Shown: positions 33,441 to 44,806 of the stretch, piece by piece | How positions within the stretch are numbered: position 1 is the first letter of the stretch | Layout: each line of letters opens with the position of its first letter | Assembly: GCF_902167145.1 (NCBI RefSeq) | Contig: NC_050100.1 | Span: 192,627,439 to 192,691,438 of the forward strand | Reading direction: 5' to 3' | Length of the DNA stretch: 64,000 nt | DNA from: Zea mays | Lineage: Eukaryota; Streptophyta; Magnoliopsida; Poales; Poaceae | Translations under genes and position numbers: made by a program | The notes under the pieces: generated by a model | What the model saw: only the letters and a program-made list of their open reading frames with translations | Told to the model about the DNA's origin: nothing | The model's database searches: none

Positions 33441-35006
33441 TTAGAAATTGCCAGCGAAGGCTTGGACCAAGTCGTCCCAGTTGGAGATCTGCCCCGGAGG
33501 CAGGTGCTCCAACCAGGCGCGAGCAGTGTCGGAGAGGAACAGGGGGAGGTTACGGATGATGAGGTTGTCGTCGTCCGTTCCACCCAGTTGGCAGGCAAGG
33601 CGGTAGTCCGCGAGCCACAGTTCCGGTCTCGTTTCCCCCGAGTACTTCGTGATAGTAGTCGGGGGTCGGAACCGGGTCGGGAATGGCGCCCGTCGGATGG
33701 CCCGACTGAAGGCCTGCGGACCGGGTGGTTCGGGCGAGGGACTCCGATCCTCCCCGCTGTCGTAGCGCCCCCCACGCCTGGGGTGGTAGCCTCGGCGCAC
33801 CCTTTCGTCGAGGCGAGCCCGACGGTCGCGTCGATGGTGCTCGTTGCCGAGGTGGCCCGGGGCCGCAGGCGCGGTGTTGCGCGTGCGCCCGGTGTAGACC
33901 GAGGCTTCCCGCATGAATCGGGAAGTCGCGGCATGAGGTTCCGAGGGATAACCTTGCCTTCGGGAGGCAGTGCTCTCGGCCCGCCGGGCCGCAGCGCCTT
34001 CCAGGAGATTCTTGAGTTCTCCCTGGATTCGCCGACCCTCGGTGGTTGACGGCTCCGGCATCGCGCGGATGAGCATTGCTGCGGTTGCCAGGTTCTGACC
34101 AACCCCGCTGGATGCGGGCGGCGGCCTGATCCTGACATCGTTGGCGACGCGGTGCTGGAGACCTTGGGGCAAGTGACGTATTTCTCCGGGCAGGGGTTGG
34201 CCCACCCATGCTTGTCCGACGTCCCGACGGATCGGCTCAAGCGCTCCTGTTCCCTCGTTGAGCCTGGCCTGCGCCTCGCGGACTTGCTCGAGTTGTGGGT
34301 CGTAACCCCCCGCCGGAGCGGGGACCACAGCTAGCTCCCGTGGGATGTCGGCGCGAGGCACCGGCCTAGGGAGATCACCGTCCTCCGGCATGCCAAGATG
34401 GTTGCCTTCGGAGGGATCCCCTAGCTCGATGTGGAAACATTCGCGGCTTGGGCCGCGGCTCTCGTCGCCAAGGCTGCGGCTTCCATCGGAACAGTCGGAT
34501 AGGCAGTAGTCACATGCGGTCATGAAGTCCCGCACGACACTGGGGTTGCCAAGTCCGGAGAAATCCCAAGCGATGCTGGGATCGTCATCTTCCTCGGACC
34601 CAGAGGGCCCGTAGGTCGAGACGTCCGTCAGTCGGTCCCAAGGCGACCGCATACGAAACCTCAGTGGGGTTGCACTCGCCTCAATGAGAGCGCCCGCCAA
34701 AACGAGGTCGTTTGGCGGGTTGAGGCCGAGTCGAAATGACGCAAGATGGGAGTTAGTCGGTACCTTTTTGTCGACGAGGAGCGACGTAGTCACATCGGGG
34801 ACTGGTTGCACCGTCAACTCTGGTTCGAGGGCGACGTCCTGCAGGCTTTCCGCGAGCGCGCCGGCGTCGTCTTCTTGCTCGGGGTCAGCGTGCCGCGGGG
34901 GGACGGCGCTTGCCTCCGTCTTGAACGCGAGGTCGACGTCCGGCGTGCCTTCCGTCGGGGCGTCGGGGGCATCGATTCGCTCGACGGCCGACGAAGCGCG
35001 GCCTCC
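33441..35006 (-). pseudogene. gag: H1 gag, N-terminal half, cut by J2
   Basis: The frame enters from the J2 junction at 35006 and ends at TAA 33441-33443. It has an acidic region, a stretch rich in Arg and Gly, and the gypsy capsid-type domain (WLADYRLACQLGG, FLSDTARAWLEHLPPGQISN). The apparent start in the J2 LTR (35126) is an artefact of the insertion. The true 5' end of gag lies on the far side of J2 at about 44492-44746. Confidence 0.85.
34998..35006. other. Insertion point and left TSD of J2
   Basis: The bases cctcc (35002-35006) recur at 44487-44491, directly flanking J2, and mark its target site in H1 gag. Confidence 0.9.
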
Positions 35007-36327
35007 TGATAGTCGCCTAGAGGGGGGGTGAATAGGGTGAAACTGAAATTTACAGATATAAACACAACTACAAGCCGGGTTAGCGTTAGAAATATAAACG
35101 AGTCCGAGAGAGAGGGCGCAAAACAAATCCCAAGCGAATAAGCAAGTGAGACACGGAGATTTGTTTTACCGAGGTTCGGTTTTTGCAAACCTACTCCCCG
35201 TTGAGGAGGCCACAAAGGCCGGGTCTCTTTCAACCCTTCCCTCTCTCAAACGGTCCCTCGGACCGAGTGAGCTTCTCTTCTCAAATCAAAGCCGGGAACA
35301 AAACTTCCCCGCAAGGGCCACCACACAATTGGTGCCTCTTGCCTTGATTACAATGGAGTTGTGATCTCAAGAACAAGTGAGAAAGAAAAGAAGCAATCCA
35401 AGCGCAAGAGCTCAAATGAACACGGCAAATCACTCTCACTAGTCACTAGGGCTTTGTGTGGAATTGGAGAGGATTTGATCTCTTTGAATGTGTCTAGAAT
35501 TGAATGCCTAGCTCTTGTAGTAGTTGAGAAGTGGAAAACTTGGATGCAATGAATGGTGGGGTGGTTGGGGTATTTATAGCCCCAACCACCAAACTTGACC
35601 GTTGGCTGGAGGCGTCTGCTCGATGGCGCACCGGACAGTCCGGTGCACACCGGACAGTCCGGTGCCCCTGCCACGTCATCACTGCCGTTGGATTCTGACC
35701 GTTGGAGCTTCTGACTTGTGGGCCCTCCTGGGTGTCCGGTGCACACTGGACATGTACTGTTTGATGTCCGGTGCACCGGTATGGGCATGTCTGACGTCTG
35801 CGCGCGCTGCGCGCGCATTCAATGCACCGCAGGGAGCCGTTGGCGCCGAAAAGAGTCGTTGCTCCGCTGGTACACCGGACAGTCCGGTGCACACCGGACA
35901 GTCCGGTGAATTTTAGCGGAGCGGCTGCCACGCGAACCCGAGGCTGGCGAGTTCCGGAGACCGCGCTTCCTTGAAGCACCGGACATGTCCGGTGCACACC
36001 GGACAGTCCGGTGAATTATAGCGCGCCGGCTTCTGAGAAATCCCGAGAGTGAAGAGTTTGAGTCTGAGTCCCCTGGTGCACCGGACAGGTACTGTTTACT
36101 GTCCGGTGGCACACCGGACAGTCCGGTGCGCCAGACCAGGGGTGCCTTCGGTTGCCCCTTTGCTCCTTTATTGAAACCAAAACTTGGTCATTTTATTGGC
36201 TGAGTGTGAACCTTTTACACCTGTATAATCTATACACTTGGGCAAACTAGTTAGTCCAAAGATTTGTGTTGGGCAATTCAATCAGCAAAATTATTTAGGA
36301 ACTAGGTGTAAGCCTAATTCCCTTTCA
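35007..36327 (-). repeat. 3' LTR of J2
   Basis: 1321 bp; on the minus strand it starts TGAAAGGGAATTAGGC and ends GGCGACTATCA. It carries about six CACCGGACAGTCCGGTG palindromes and close variants between 35625 and 36130. Confidence 0.94.
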
Positions 36328-37164
36328 ATCTCCCCCTTTTTGGTGATTGATGCCAACACAAACCAAAGCAAACAGAGATGTGCATAATTGAACTAGTTTG
36401 CATAATGTAAGTGTAAAGGTTGCTTGGAATTGAGCCAATATAACTACTTACAAGATATGCATGGAATGTTTCTTTCTTATTTAGTATTTTGGACCACGCT
36501 TGCACCACATGTTTTGTTTTTGCAAAATTTTTGTAAATTCATTTCAAAGATCTTTTGCAAATAGTCAAAGGTAAATGAAAAAGAGTTTGTAAAGCATTTT
36601 CAAGATTTGAAATTTTCTCCCCCTGTTTCAAATGCTTTTCCTTTGACTAAACGAAACTCCCCCTAAAAGAGATCCACCTCTTAGTGTTCAAGAGGGTTTT
36701 GATATACCATTTTTGAAATACTACTTTCTCCCCCTTTTGAACACAATAGGATACCAAATGATAAATACTTTTGGAAAGCACTAAGTTTTTGAATTAGGTG
36801 GTGGTGCGGTCCTTTTGCTTTGGGCTCATTTCTCCCCCTTTTTGGCATGAATCGCCAAAAACGGAATCATTAGAGCCCTCGAAGTAATTTCTTCCCCTTT
36901 GGTCATAAGTAAACGAGTTAAGATTATACCAAAGACGAAATCCGGTCCTTTTGCTTTGGGCTCATTTCTCCCCCAAAGACAAGGTCCTTTTCTTGGAGCG
37001 ATGGCGAAGGATGAGTTACGGAGTGGAAGCCTTTGTCTTCGCCGAAGACTCCAATTCCCTTTCAATATACCTACGACTTGGTTTGAAATAGACTTGAAAA
37101 CACATTAGTCATAGCATATAAAAGAGATATGATCAAAGGTATTCAAATGAGCTATGTGTGCAAG
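36328..37164 (-). other. J2 non-coding region with multiple polypurine tracts
   Basis: The primary polypurine tract (minus strand aaaaagggggagat) abuts the 3' LTR at 36328-36341. Further plus-strand CTCCCCC-type tracts lie at about 36614, 36657, 36730, 36830 and 36968. Multiple such tracts are a known Sirevirus feature. No envelope-like frame is present. Confidence 0.8.
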
Positions 37165-40100
37165 CTAGCAAAAGAAATTTCTAGAATCAAGAATATTGAG
37201 CTCATGCCTAAGTCTGGTAAAAGATTGTTCATCAAGTGGCTTGGTAAAGATATCGGCTAATTGATCTTTAGTGTTAATGTAAGAAATCTCGATATCTCCC
37301 TTTTGTTGGTGATCCCTAAGAAAATGATACCGAATGGCTATGTGCTTAGTGCGGCTATGCTCGACGGGATTGTCGGCCATTTTGATTGCACTCTCATTAT
37401 CACATAGCAAAGGGACTTTGGTTAATTTGTAACCGTAGTCCCGCAGGGTTTGCCTCATCCAAAGCAATTGCGCGCAACAATGACCTGCGGCAATGTACTC
37501 GGCTTCGGCGGTGGAAAGAGCGACCGAATTTTGCTTCTTTGAAGCCCAAGACACCAAGGATCTTCCCAAGAACTGGCAAGTCCCCGATGTGCTCTTCCTA
37601 TTGATTTTACACCCCGCCCAATCGGCATCCGAATAACCAATCAAATCAAATGTGGATCCCCGAGGGTACCAAAGCCCAAACTTAGGTGTATAAGCCAAAT
37701 ATCTCAAGATTCGTTTTACGGCCGTAAGGTGTGATTCCTTAGGGTCGGATTGGAATCTTGCACACATGCAAACGGAAAGCATAATGTCCGGTCGAGATGC
37801 ACATAAATAAAGCAATGAACCAATCATCGACCGGTATACCTTTTGATCCACGGACTTACCTCCCGTGTCGAGGTCGAGATGCCCATTAGTTCCCATGGGT
37901 GTCTTGATGGGTTTGGCATCCTTCATCCCAAACTTAGCAAGAATGTCTTGAGTGTACTTCGTTTGGCTAATGAAGGTGCCTTCTTGGAGTTGCTTTACTT
38001 GAAATCCTAAGAAATACTTCAACTCCCCCATCATAGACATCTCGAATTTCTGTGTCATGATCCTACTAAACTCTTCACATGTAGACTCGTTAGTAGACCC
38101 AAATATAATATCATCAACATAAATTTGGCATACAAACAAGTCATTTTCAAGAGTTTTAGTAAAGAGTGTAGGATCGGCCTTGCCGACTTTGAAGCCATTA
38201 GCAATAAGGAAATCTCTTAGGCATTCATACCATGCTCTTGGAGCTTGCTTGAGCCCATAAAGCGCCTTAGAGAGCCTATAAACATGGTTAGGATACTCAC
38301 TGTCTTCAAAGCCGGGAGGTTGCTCAACATAGACCTCTTCCTTGATCGGTCCATTGAGGAAGGCACTTTTCACATCCATTTGATAAAGCTTAAAGCCATG
38401 GTAAGTAGCATAGGCTAATAATATGCGAATTGACTCAAGCCTAGCTACGGGTGCATAGGTTTCACCGAAATCCAAACCTTCGACTTGGGAGTATCCTTTG
38501 GCCACAAGTCGAGCTTTGTTCCTTGTCACCACACCATGCTCGTCTTGCTTGTTGCGAAAGACCCATTTGGTTCCTACAACATTTTGGTTAGGACGTGGAA
38601 CTAAATGCCATACCTCGTTCCTTGTGAAATTGTTGAGCTCCTCTTGCATCGCCACCACCCAATCTGAATCTTGCAGAGCTTCCTCTACCCTGTGTGGCTC
38701 AATAGAGGAAACAAAAGAGTAATGTTCACAAAAATGAGCAACCCGAGATCGAGTAGTTACCCCCTTATGAATGTCGCCGAGGATGGTGTCGACGGGGTGA
38801 TCTCGTTGGATTGCTTGGTGGACTCTTGGGTGTGGCGGTCTTGGTTCTTCCTCATCCTCCTTTTCTTGATTATTTTCATCTCCCCCTTGATCATTGCTAT
38901 TATCTTGAGGTGGCTCATCTTCTTGATTTTGCCCTTCATCAACTTGAGCCTCATCCTCATTTTGAGTTGGTGGAGATGCTTGCATGGAGGAGGATGGTTG
39001 ATCTTGTGCATTTGGAGGCTCTTCGGATTCCTTAGGACACACATCCCCAATGGACATGTTCCTGAGCGCGATGCATGGAGCCTCTTCATTACCTATCTCA
39101 TCAAGATCAACTTGCTCTACTTGAGAGCCGTTAGTTTCATCAAACACAACGTCACATGAGACTTCGACTAGTCCAGTGGACTTGTTAAAGACCCTATATG
39201 CCCTTGTGTTTGAGTCATAACCAAGTAAAAAGCCTTCTACAGTTTTAGGAGCAAATTTAGATTTTCTACCTCTTTTAACAAGAATAAAGCATTTGCTACC
39301 AAAAACTCTAAAATATGAAATGTTGGGCTTTTTACCGGTAAGGAGTTCATATGATGTCTTCTTGAGGATTCGGTGAAGATACAACCGGTTGATGGCGTAG
39401 CAGGCGGTGTTGACTGCCTCCGCCCAAAACCGATCCGAAGTCTTGTACTCATCAAGCATGGTCCTTGCCATGTCCAATAGAGTTCGATTCTTCCTCTCCA
39501 CTACACCATTTTGTTGTGGAGTGTAGGGAGAAGAGAACTCATGCTTGATGCCCTCCTCCTCAAGGAAGCCTTCGATTTGTGAGTTCTTGAACTCCGTCCC
39601 GTTGTCGCTTCTAATTTTCTTGATCCTTAAGCCGAACTCATTTTGAGCCCGTCTCAAGAATCCCTTTAAGGTCTCTTGGGTTTGAGATTTTTCCTGCAAA
39701 AAGAATACCCAAGTGAAGCGAGAATAATCATCCACTATTACAAGACAATACTTACTCCCGCCGATGCTTATGTAAGCAATCGGGCCGAATAGATCCATGT
39801 GGAGTAGCTCAAGCGGCCTGTCGGTCGTCATGATGTTCTTGTGTGGATGATGGACTCCAACTTGCTTCCCCGCCTGGCATGCGCTACAAATCCTGTCTTT
39901 CTCAAAATGAACATTTGTTAATCCTAAAATGTGCTCTCCCTTTAGAAGCTTATGAAGATTCTTCATCCCAACATGGGCTAGTCGGCGGTGCCAGAGCCAA
40001 CCCATGTTAGTCTTAGCAATTAAGCATGTGTCGAGTTCAGCTCTATCAAAGTCTACTAAGTATAGCTGACCCTCTAACACACCCTTAAATGCTATTGAAT

Positions 40101-40410
40101 CATCACTTCTTCTAAAGACAGTGACACCTACATCAGTAAAAAGACAGTTGTAGCCCATTTGACATAATTGTGAAACAGAAAGCAAGTTGTAATCTAAAGA
40201 ATCTACAAGAAAAACATTGGAAATAGAATGGTCAGGAGATATAGCAATTTTACCCAATCCTTTGACCAAACCTTGATTTCCATCCCCGAATGTGATAGCT
40301 CGTTGGGGATCTTGGTTTTTCTCATATGAGGAGAACATCCTTTTCTCCCCTGTCATGTGGTTTGTGCACCCGCTGTCGAGTATCCAACTTGAGCCCCCGG
40401 ATGCATAAAC
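37165..40410 (-). CDS. pol: Sirevirus Pol (J2): protease, integrase, reverse transcriptase, RNase H
   Basis: The open frame starts after a TAG at about 40411. The protease motif [13 protein letters not shown] precedes the first methionine (40356). Counting from that Met: the GAG-pre-integrase zinc region has H123/H128 and C157/C160; the integrase catalytic triad D188, D251, E287 has exactly 35 residues between the last two; RT has D661 and YVDD at 746-749; RNase H has D910, E951, D986 and ADIFTKPL near 1033-1040. The 1063-residue frame ends at 37165 without lesion. Pol is in a different frame from gag. Such elements move through cytoplasmic virus-like particles and integrate in the nucleus. 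Confidence 0.93.
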   Translation of the reverse strand, partial: VYASGGSSWILDSGCTNHMTGEKRMFSSYEKNQDPQRAITFGDGNQGLVKGLGKIAISPDHSISNVFLVDSLDYNLLSVSQLCQMGYNCLFTDVGVTVFRRSDDSIAFKGVLEGQLYLVDFDRAELDTCLIAKTNMGWLWHRRLAHVGMKNLHKLLKGEHILGLTNVHFEKDRICSACQAGKQVGVHHPHKNIMTTDRPLELLHMDLFGPIAYISIGGSKYCLVIVDDYSRFTWVFFLQEKSQTQETLKGFLRRAQNEFGLRIKKIRSDNGTEFKNSQIEGFLEEEGIKHEFSSPYTPQQNGVVERKNRTLLDMARTMLDEYKTSDRFWAEAVNTACYAINRLYLHRILKKTSYELLTGKKPNISYFRVFGSKCFILVKRGRKSKFAPKTVEGFLLGYDSNTRAYRVFNKSTGLVEVSCDVVFDETNGSQVEQVDLDEIGNEEAPCIALRNMSIGDVCPKESEEPPNAQDQPSSSMQASPPTQNEDEAQVDEGQNQEDEPPQDNSNDQGGDENNQEKEDEEEPRPPHPRVHQAIQRDHPVDTILGDIHKGVTTRSRVAHFCEHYSFVSSIEPHRVEEALQDSDWVVAMQEELNNFTRNEVWHLVPRPNQNVVGTKWVFRNKQDEHGVVTRNKARLVAKGYSQVEGLDFGETYAPVARLESIRILLAYATYHGFKLYQMDVKSAFLNGPIKEEVYVEQPPGFEDSEYPNHVYRLSKALYGLKQAPRAWYECLRDFLIANGFKVGKADPTLFTKTLENDLFVCQIYVDDIIFGSTNESTCEEFSRIMTQKFEMSMMGELKYFLGFQVKQLQEGTFISQTKYTQDILAKFGMKDAKPIKTPMGTNGHLDLDTGGKSVDQKVYRSMIGSLLYLCASRPDIMLSVCMCARFQSDPKESHLTAVKRILRYLAYTPKFGLWYPRGSTFDLIGYSDADWAGCKINRKSTSGTCQFLGRSLVSWASKKQNSVALSTAEAEYIAAGHCCAQLLWMRQTLRDYGYKLTKVPLLCDNESAIKMADNPVEHSRTKHIAIRYHFLRDHQQKGDIEISYINTKDQLADIFTKPLDEQSFTRLRHELNILDSRNFFC

Positions 40411-40423
40411 CTACAAAACAATT

Positions 40424-43120
40424 TTAGTTCTTGACTTTAGGTACCCAAATGGTTTTGGGTCCTTTGGCATTAGACACAAGAACTTTGGGTACCCAAACAC
40501 AAGTCCTTGACCCCTTGTGCTTGCCCCCAACATATTTGGCAACTACTTTGCCGGATTTGTTAGTCAACACATAAGAAGCATCAAAAGTTTTAAATGAAAT
40601 AGCATGATTATTTGATGCATTAGGAGTTTTCTTTCTAGGCAACTTGGCACGGGTTGGTTGCCTAGAGCTAGATGTCTCACCCCTATACATAAAAGCATGG
40701 TTAGGGCCAGAGTGAGACTTCCTAGAGTGAATTCTCCTAATTTTGCTCTCGGGATAACCGGCAGGGTACAAAATGTAACCCTCGTTATCCTGAGGCATGG
40801 GAGCCTTGCCCTTAACAAAGTTAGACAAATTTTTAGGAGGGGCATTAATTTTGACATTGTCTCCCCTTTGGAAGCCAATGCCATCCTTAATGCCAGGGCG
40901 TCTCCCATTATAAAGCATGCTACGAGCAAATTTAAATTTCTCATTCTCTAGGTTGTGCTCGGCAATTTTAGCATCTAGTTTTGCTATATGATCATTTTGT
41001 TGTTTAATTAAAGCCATGTGATCATGAATAGCATTAACATCAATATCTCTACATCTAGCACAAATGGTGACATGCTCAATGGTAGATGTAGAGGGTTTGC
41101 AAGAATCAAGTTCCACAATCTTAGCATGAAGAATATCATTTTTATCTTTAAGATTGGAAATTGTAACTTTGCAAACATCAAAATCTTTAGCCTTAGCAAT
41201 TAAATTTTCATTCTCTAATCTAAGGCTAGCAAGAGATATATTCAATTCATCAATCTTAGCAAGCAAGTCAACATTATCATCTCTAAGATTGGGAATTGAA
41301 ACATTACAAACATGTGAATCAACCTTAGCATTTAAGATAGCATTTTCATTTCTAAGGTTGTCAATCATCTCACGACAAGTGCTTAGCTCACTAGATAATT
41401 TTTCACATTTCTCAATTTCAAGAGCATAAGCCTTTTTAACCTTAACATGTTTTTTGTTTTCTTTAATCAGACAATCCTCTTGGGAATCCAAAAGGTCATC
41501 CTTTTCATGAATAGCACTAACCAATTCATTCAATTTTTCCTTTTGAGCTATGTTAAGGTTGGCAAAAAGGGAACGCAGATTATCTTCCTCATCACTAGCA
41601 TTGTCATCACTAGAGGATTCATATTTAGTGGAGGATTTAGATTTAACCTTCTTTTTGCCGTCCCTTGCCATGAGGCACTTGTGGCCGACGTTGGGGAAGA
41701 GGAGTCCCTTGGTGACGGCGATGTTGGCGGCGTCCTCGTTGTCGGAGGAGTCGCTTGAGCTCTCGTCGGAATCCCATTCCCGACAAACATGGGCATCGCC
41801 GCCCTTCTTCTTGTAGTACCTCTTCTTCTCCTTTCTTCTCCCCTTCTTGTCGTCGCCTCGGTCACTGTCACTAGATATAGGACATTTAGCAATAAAATGA
41901 CCGGGCTTACCACATTTGTAGCAAACCTTCTTGGAGCGGGACTTGTAGTCTTTCCCCCTCCTTTGCTTGAGGATTTGGCGGAAGCTCTTGATGACGAGCG
42001 CCATTTCCTCATTGTCGAGCTTGGAGGCGTCTATGGGTTGTCGACTTGGTGTAGACTCCTCCTTCTTCTCCTCCGTTGCCTTGAATGCAACGGGTTGGGC
42101 TTCGGATGTGGTGGCATCATCAAGCTCGTTGATCTTCCTCGAGCCTTCGATCATGCACTCAAAACTTACAAAATTCCCGATAACTTCCTCGGGGGTCATT
42201 TTAGTATATCTAGGATTACCACGAATTAATTGAACTTGAGTAGGGTTAAGGAAAATGAGTGATCTTAGAATAACCTTAACCACCTCGTGGTCATCCCACT
42301 TTACGCTCCCGAGGTTGCGCGCTTGGTTCACCAGAGTCTTGAGCCGATTGTACATGTGTTGTGGCTCCTCCCCTTTGCGAAGCCGGAACCGACCGAGCTC
42401 CCCCTCAATCGTTTCCCGCTTGGTGATCTTGGTGAGCTCATCACCTTCATGCGCGGTCTTGAGTAAATCCCAAATCTCCTTGGCGCTCTTCAACCCTTGT
42501 ACTTTGTTATACTCCTCTCTACTCAAAGAGGCTAGGAGTATTGTTGTTGCTTGAGAGTTGAAGTGCTCGATTTGGGCCACCTCATCCTCATCATAGTTCT
42601 CATCCCCTACGGATGGTACCTGCGCACCAAACTCAACAACATCCCATATGCTTTTGTGGAGCGAGGTTAGATGAAATCGCATTAAATCGCTCCACCTAGC
42701 GTAATCTTCACCATCAAAAGTTGGTGGTTTGCCTAATGGGACGGAAAGTAAAGGTGTATGTTTGGAAATGCGAGGGTAGCGTAGGGGGATCTTACTATAC
42801 TTCTTGCGCTCTTGGCGCTTAGAAGTGACGGAGGGTGCATCGGAGTCGGAGGTCGATGTTGATGAAGTGTCGGTCTCGTAGTAGACCACCTTCCTCATCC
42901 TCTTGTGCTTGTCGCCTTTCCGATGCGGCTTGTGGGAAGAAGATTTTTCCTTCTTCTCTTTGTGGTGAGAAGAAGATTTCTTCTCCTTCCCTTTGTTGGA
43001 GGAGCTCTTCTTCTTCTCCCTCCTTTTGGTGCGGGACTCTTCCGATGAAGTGCTCCCGTGGCTTGTAGTGGGCTTTTCGCCGGTCTCCATCTCCTTCTTG
43101 GCGTGATCTCCCGACATCAC
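40424..43120 (-). CDS. gag: Sirevirus Gag (J2), 898 residues
   Basis: It begins MMSGDHAKKEMETGEK, with a strongly Lys/Ser-rich leader (residues about 25-80), then the conserved gag block LGKPPTFDGEDYARWSDLM, and a CCHC knuckle CYKCGKPGHFIAKC at about 398-411. After an acidic segment comes a long coiled-coil-like region (about 530-740) with repeated 'xSNLKDKND/xLRDDN' phrases. The C-terminus is basic and ends WVPKVKN before TAA. It is about 100 residues longer than J1 Gag, mostly from the coiled coil. No lesion is seen. Confidence 0.92.
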   Translation of the reverse strand: MMSGDHAKKEMETGEKPTTSHGSTSSEESRTKRREKKKSSSNKGKEKKSSSHHKEKKEKSSSHKPHRKGDKHKRMRKVVYYETDTSSTSTSDSDAPSVTSKRQERKKYSKIPLRYPRISKHTPLLSVPLGKPPTFDGEDYARWSDLMRFHLTSLHKSIWDVVEFGAQVPSVGDENYDEDEVAQIEHFNSQATTILLASLSREEYNKVQGLKSAKEIWDLLKTAHEGDELTKITKRETIEGELGRFRLRKGEEPQHMYNRLKTLVNQARNLGSVKWDDHEVVKVILRSLIFLNPTQVQLIRGNPRYTKMTPEEVIGNFVSFECMIEGSRKINELDDATTSEAQPVAFKATEEKKEESTPSRQPIDASKLDNEEMALVIKSFRQILKQRRGKDYKSRSKKVCYKCGKPGHFIAKCPISSDSDRGDDKKGRRKEKKRYYKKKGGDAHVCREWDSDESSSDSSDNEDAANIAVTKGLLFPNVGHKCLMARDGKKKVKSKSSTKYESSSDDNASDEEDNLRSLFANLNIAQKEKLNELVSAIHEKDDLLDSQEDCLIKENKKHVKVKKAYALEIEKCEKLSSELSTCREMIDNLRNENAILNAKVDSHVCNVSIPNLRDDNVDLLAKIDELNISLASLRLENENLIAKAKDFDVCKVTISNLKDKNDILHAKIVELDSCKPSTSTIEHVTICARCRDIDVNAIHDHMALIKQQNDHIAKLDAKIAEHNLENEKFKFARSMLYNGRRPGIKDGIGFQRGDNVKINAPPKNLSNFVKGKAPMPQDNEGYILYPAGYPESKIRRIHSRKSHSGPNHAFMYRGETSSSRQPTRAKLPRKKTPNASNNHAISFKTFDASYVLTNKSGKVVAKYVGGKHKGSRTCVWVPKVLVSNAKGPKTIWVPKVKN

Positions 43121-43150
43121 TTCGAGCGGTTAGGCTCTAATGAAGCACCG

Positions 43151-43165
43151 GGCTCTGATACCAAT
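43151..43165 (-). other. Primer-binding site of J2
   Basis: The minus strand reads ttggtatcagagcc beside the 5' LTR, matching the complement of the initiator methionine tRNA 3' end. Confidence 0.85.
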
Positions 43166-44486
43166 TGATAGTCGCCTAGAGGGGGGGTGAATAGGGCGAA
43201 ACTGAAATTTACAGATATAAACACAACTACAAGCCGGGTTAGCGTTAGAAATATAAACGAGTCCGAGAGAGAGGGCGCAAAACAAATCCCAAGCGAATAA
43301 GCAAGTGAGACACGGAGATTTGTTTTACCGAGGTTCGGTTTTTGCAAACCTACTCCCCGTTGAGGAGGCCACAAAGGCCCGGTCTCTTTCAACCCTTCCC
43401 TCTCTCAAACGGTCCCTCGGACCGAGTGAGCTTCTCTTCTCAAATCAAAGCCGGGAACAAAACTTCCCCGCAAGGGCCACCACACAATTGGTGCCTCTTG
43501 CCTTGATTACAATGGAGTTGTGATCTCAAGAACAAGTGAGAAAGAAAAGAAGCAATCCAAGCGCAAGAGCTCAAATGAACACGGCAAATCACTCTCACTA
43601 GTCACTAGGGCTTTGTGTGGAATTGGAGAGGATTTGATCTCTTTGAATGTGTCTAGAATTGAATGCCTAGCTCTTGTAGTAGTTGAGAAGTGGAAAACTT
43701 GGATGCAATGAATGGTGGGGTGGTTGGGGTATTTATAGCCCCAACCACCAAACTTGACCGTTGGCTGGAGGCGTCTGCTCGATGGCGCACCGGACAGTCC
43801 GGTGCACACCGGACAGTCCGGTGCCCCTGCCACGTCATCACTGCCGTTGGATTCTGACCGTTGGAGCTTCTGACTTGTGGGCCCTCCTGGGTGTCCGGTG
43901 CACACCGGACATGTACTGTTTGATGTCCGGTGCACCGGTATGGGCATGTCTGACGTCTGCGCGCGCTGCGCGCGCATTCAATGCACCGCAGGGAGCCGTT
44001 GGCGCCGAAAAGAGCCGTTGCTCCGCTGGTACACCGGACAGTCCGGTGCACACCGGACAGTCCGGTGAATTTTAGCGGAGCGGCTGCCACGCGAACCCGA
44101 GGCTGGCGAGTTCCGGAGACCGCGCTTCCTTGAAGCACCGGACATGTCCGGTGCACACCGGACAGTCCGGTGAATTATAGCGCGCCGGCTTCCGAGAAAT
44201 CCCGAGAGTGAAGAGTTTGAGTCTGAGTCCCCTGGTGCACCGGACAGGTACTGTTCACTGTCCGGTGGCACACCGGACAGTCCGGTGCGCCAGACCAGGG
44301 GTGCCTTCGGTTGCCCCTTTGCTCCTTTATTGAAACCAAAACTTGGTCATTTTATTGGCTGAGTGTGAACCTTTTACACCTGTATAATCTATACACTTGG
44401 GCAAACTAGTTAGTCCAAAGATTTGTGTTGGGCAATTCAATCAGCAAAATTATTTAGGAACTAGGTGTAAGCCTAATTCCCTTTCA
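43166..44486 (-). repeat. 5' LTR of J2
   Basis: 1321 bp, TGAAAGGG (44486) to GGCGACTATCA (43166) on the minus strand, nearly identical to the 3' LTR. The right-hand TSD cctcc is at 44487-44491. Confidence 0.94.
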
Positions 44487-44491
44487 CCTCC

Positions 44492-44806
44492 CACCTGGCC
44501 TTGACGGCCCCGCCTCCTCCTCCGTTGGCGGGGGAGAGAACGGAGCGAGCCCGAATGTTGCCCTTCCACCACGCGGGGAAGACGTCGTCGATTCCGCCGC
44601 CGGCGGGCGGGTTGTCGGCCGCCATTGTCGTAGTCGCGCGGCGGTGGAAGAAGTATCATGTCGTAGCTGCCGTCGAAGGACATGAACTCAAGAGTCCCAA
44701 AACAAAGCACCGTCCCGGGCCGGAGAGGTTGCTGGAGACTGCCCATCTGGAGCTTGACGGGGAGCTGTTCGTCAGCACGCAGCAGGCCCCTACCTGGCGC
44801 GCCAAC
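44492..44806 (-). other. H1 primer-binding site, leader and gag 5' end
   Basis: The primer-binding region (minus strand gttggcgcgccaggtagg) lies beside the 5' LTR at 44789-44806. A minus-strand frame from 44746 (MGSLQQPLRPGTVLCFG) runs into the J2 insertion in the frame used by gag on the other side. An alternative ATG at about 44622 is in another frame. Which start is used is uncertain, and a frameshift may be present. Confidence 0.55.

Larger units (their letters stand above)
35007..44486 (-). mobile_element. Opie-like Sirevirus J2, complete and apparently young
   Basis: A 9480-bp minus-strand copia element is inserted in H1 gag with perfect TSD cctcc. In its orientation: 5' LTR 43166-44486, primer-binding site, gag 43120-40424, pol 40410-37165, non-coding region with several polypurine tracts, 3' LTR 35007-36327. 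Both LTRs are 1321 bp and by eye differ at only about six sites. Gag and Pol frames are open and every catalytic motif checked is present, so it may be capable of movement. It is the innermost, latest insertion of the nest. Confidence 0.94.

Noticed and set aside
32835..34049. 404-residue plus-strand frame
   Set aside because: Antisense shadow of H1 gag in GC-rich DNA; no recognisable motif.
35007..35126. Apparent start of H1 gag at 35126
   Set aside because: The first ~40 residues are read from the J2 LTR across the insertion junction, so the methionine is not part of H1.
36328..37164. Envelope-like gene of J2
   Set aside because: Some Sireviruses carry one after pol, but this stretch has only short frames and polypurine tracts.
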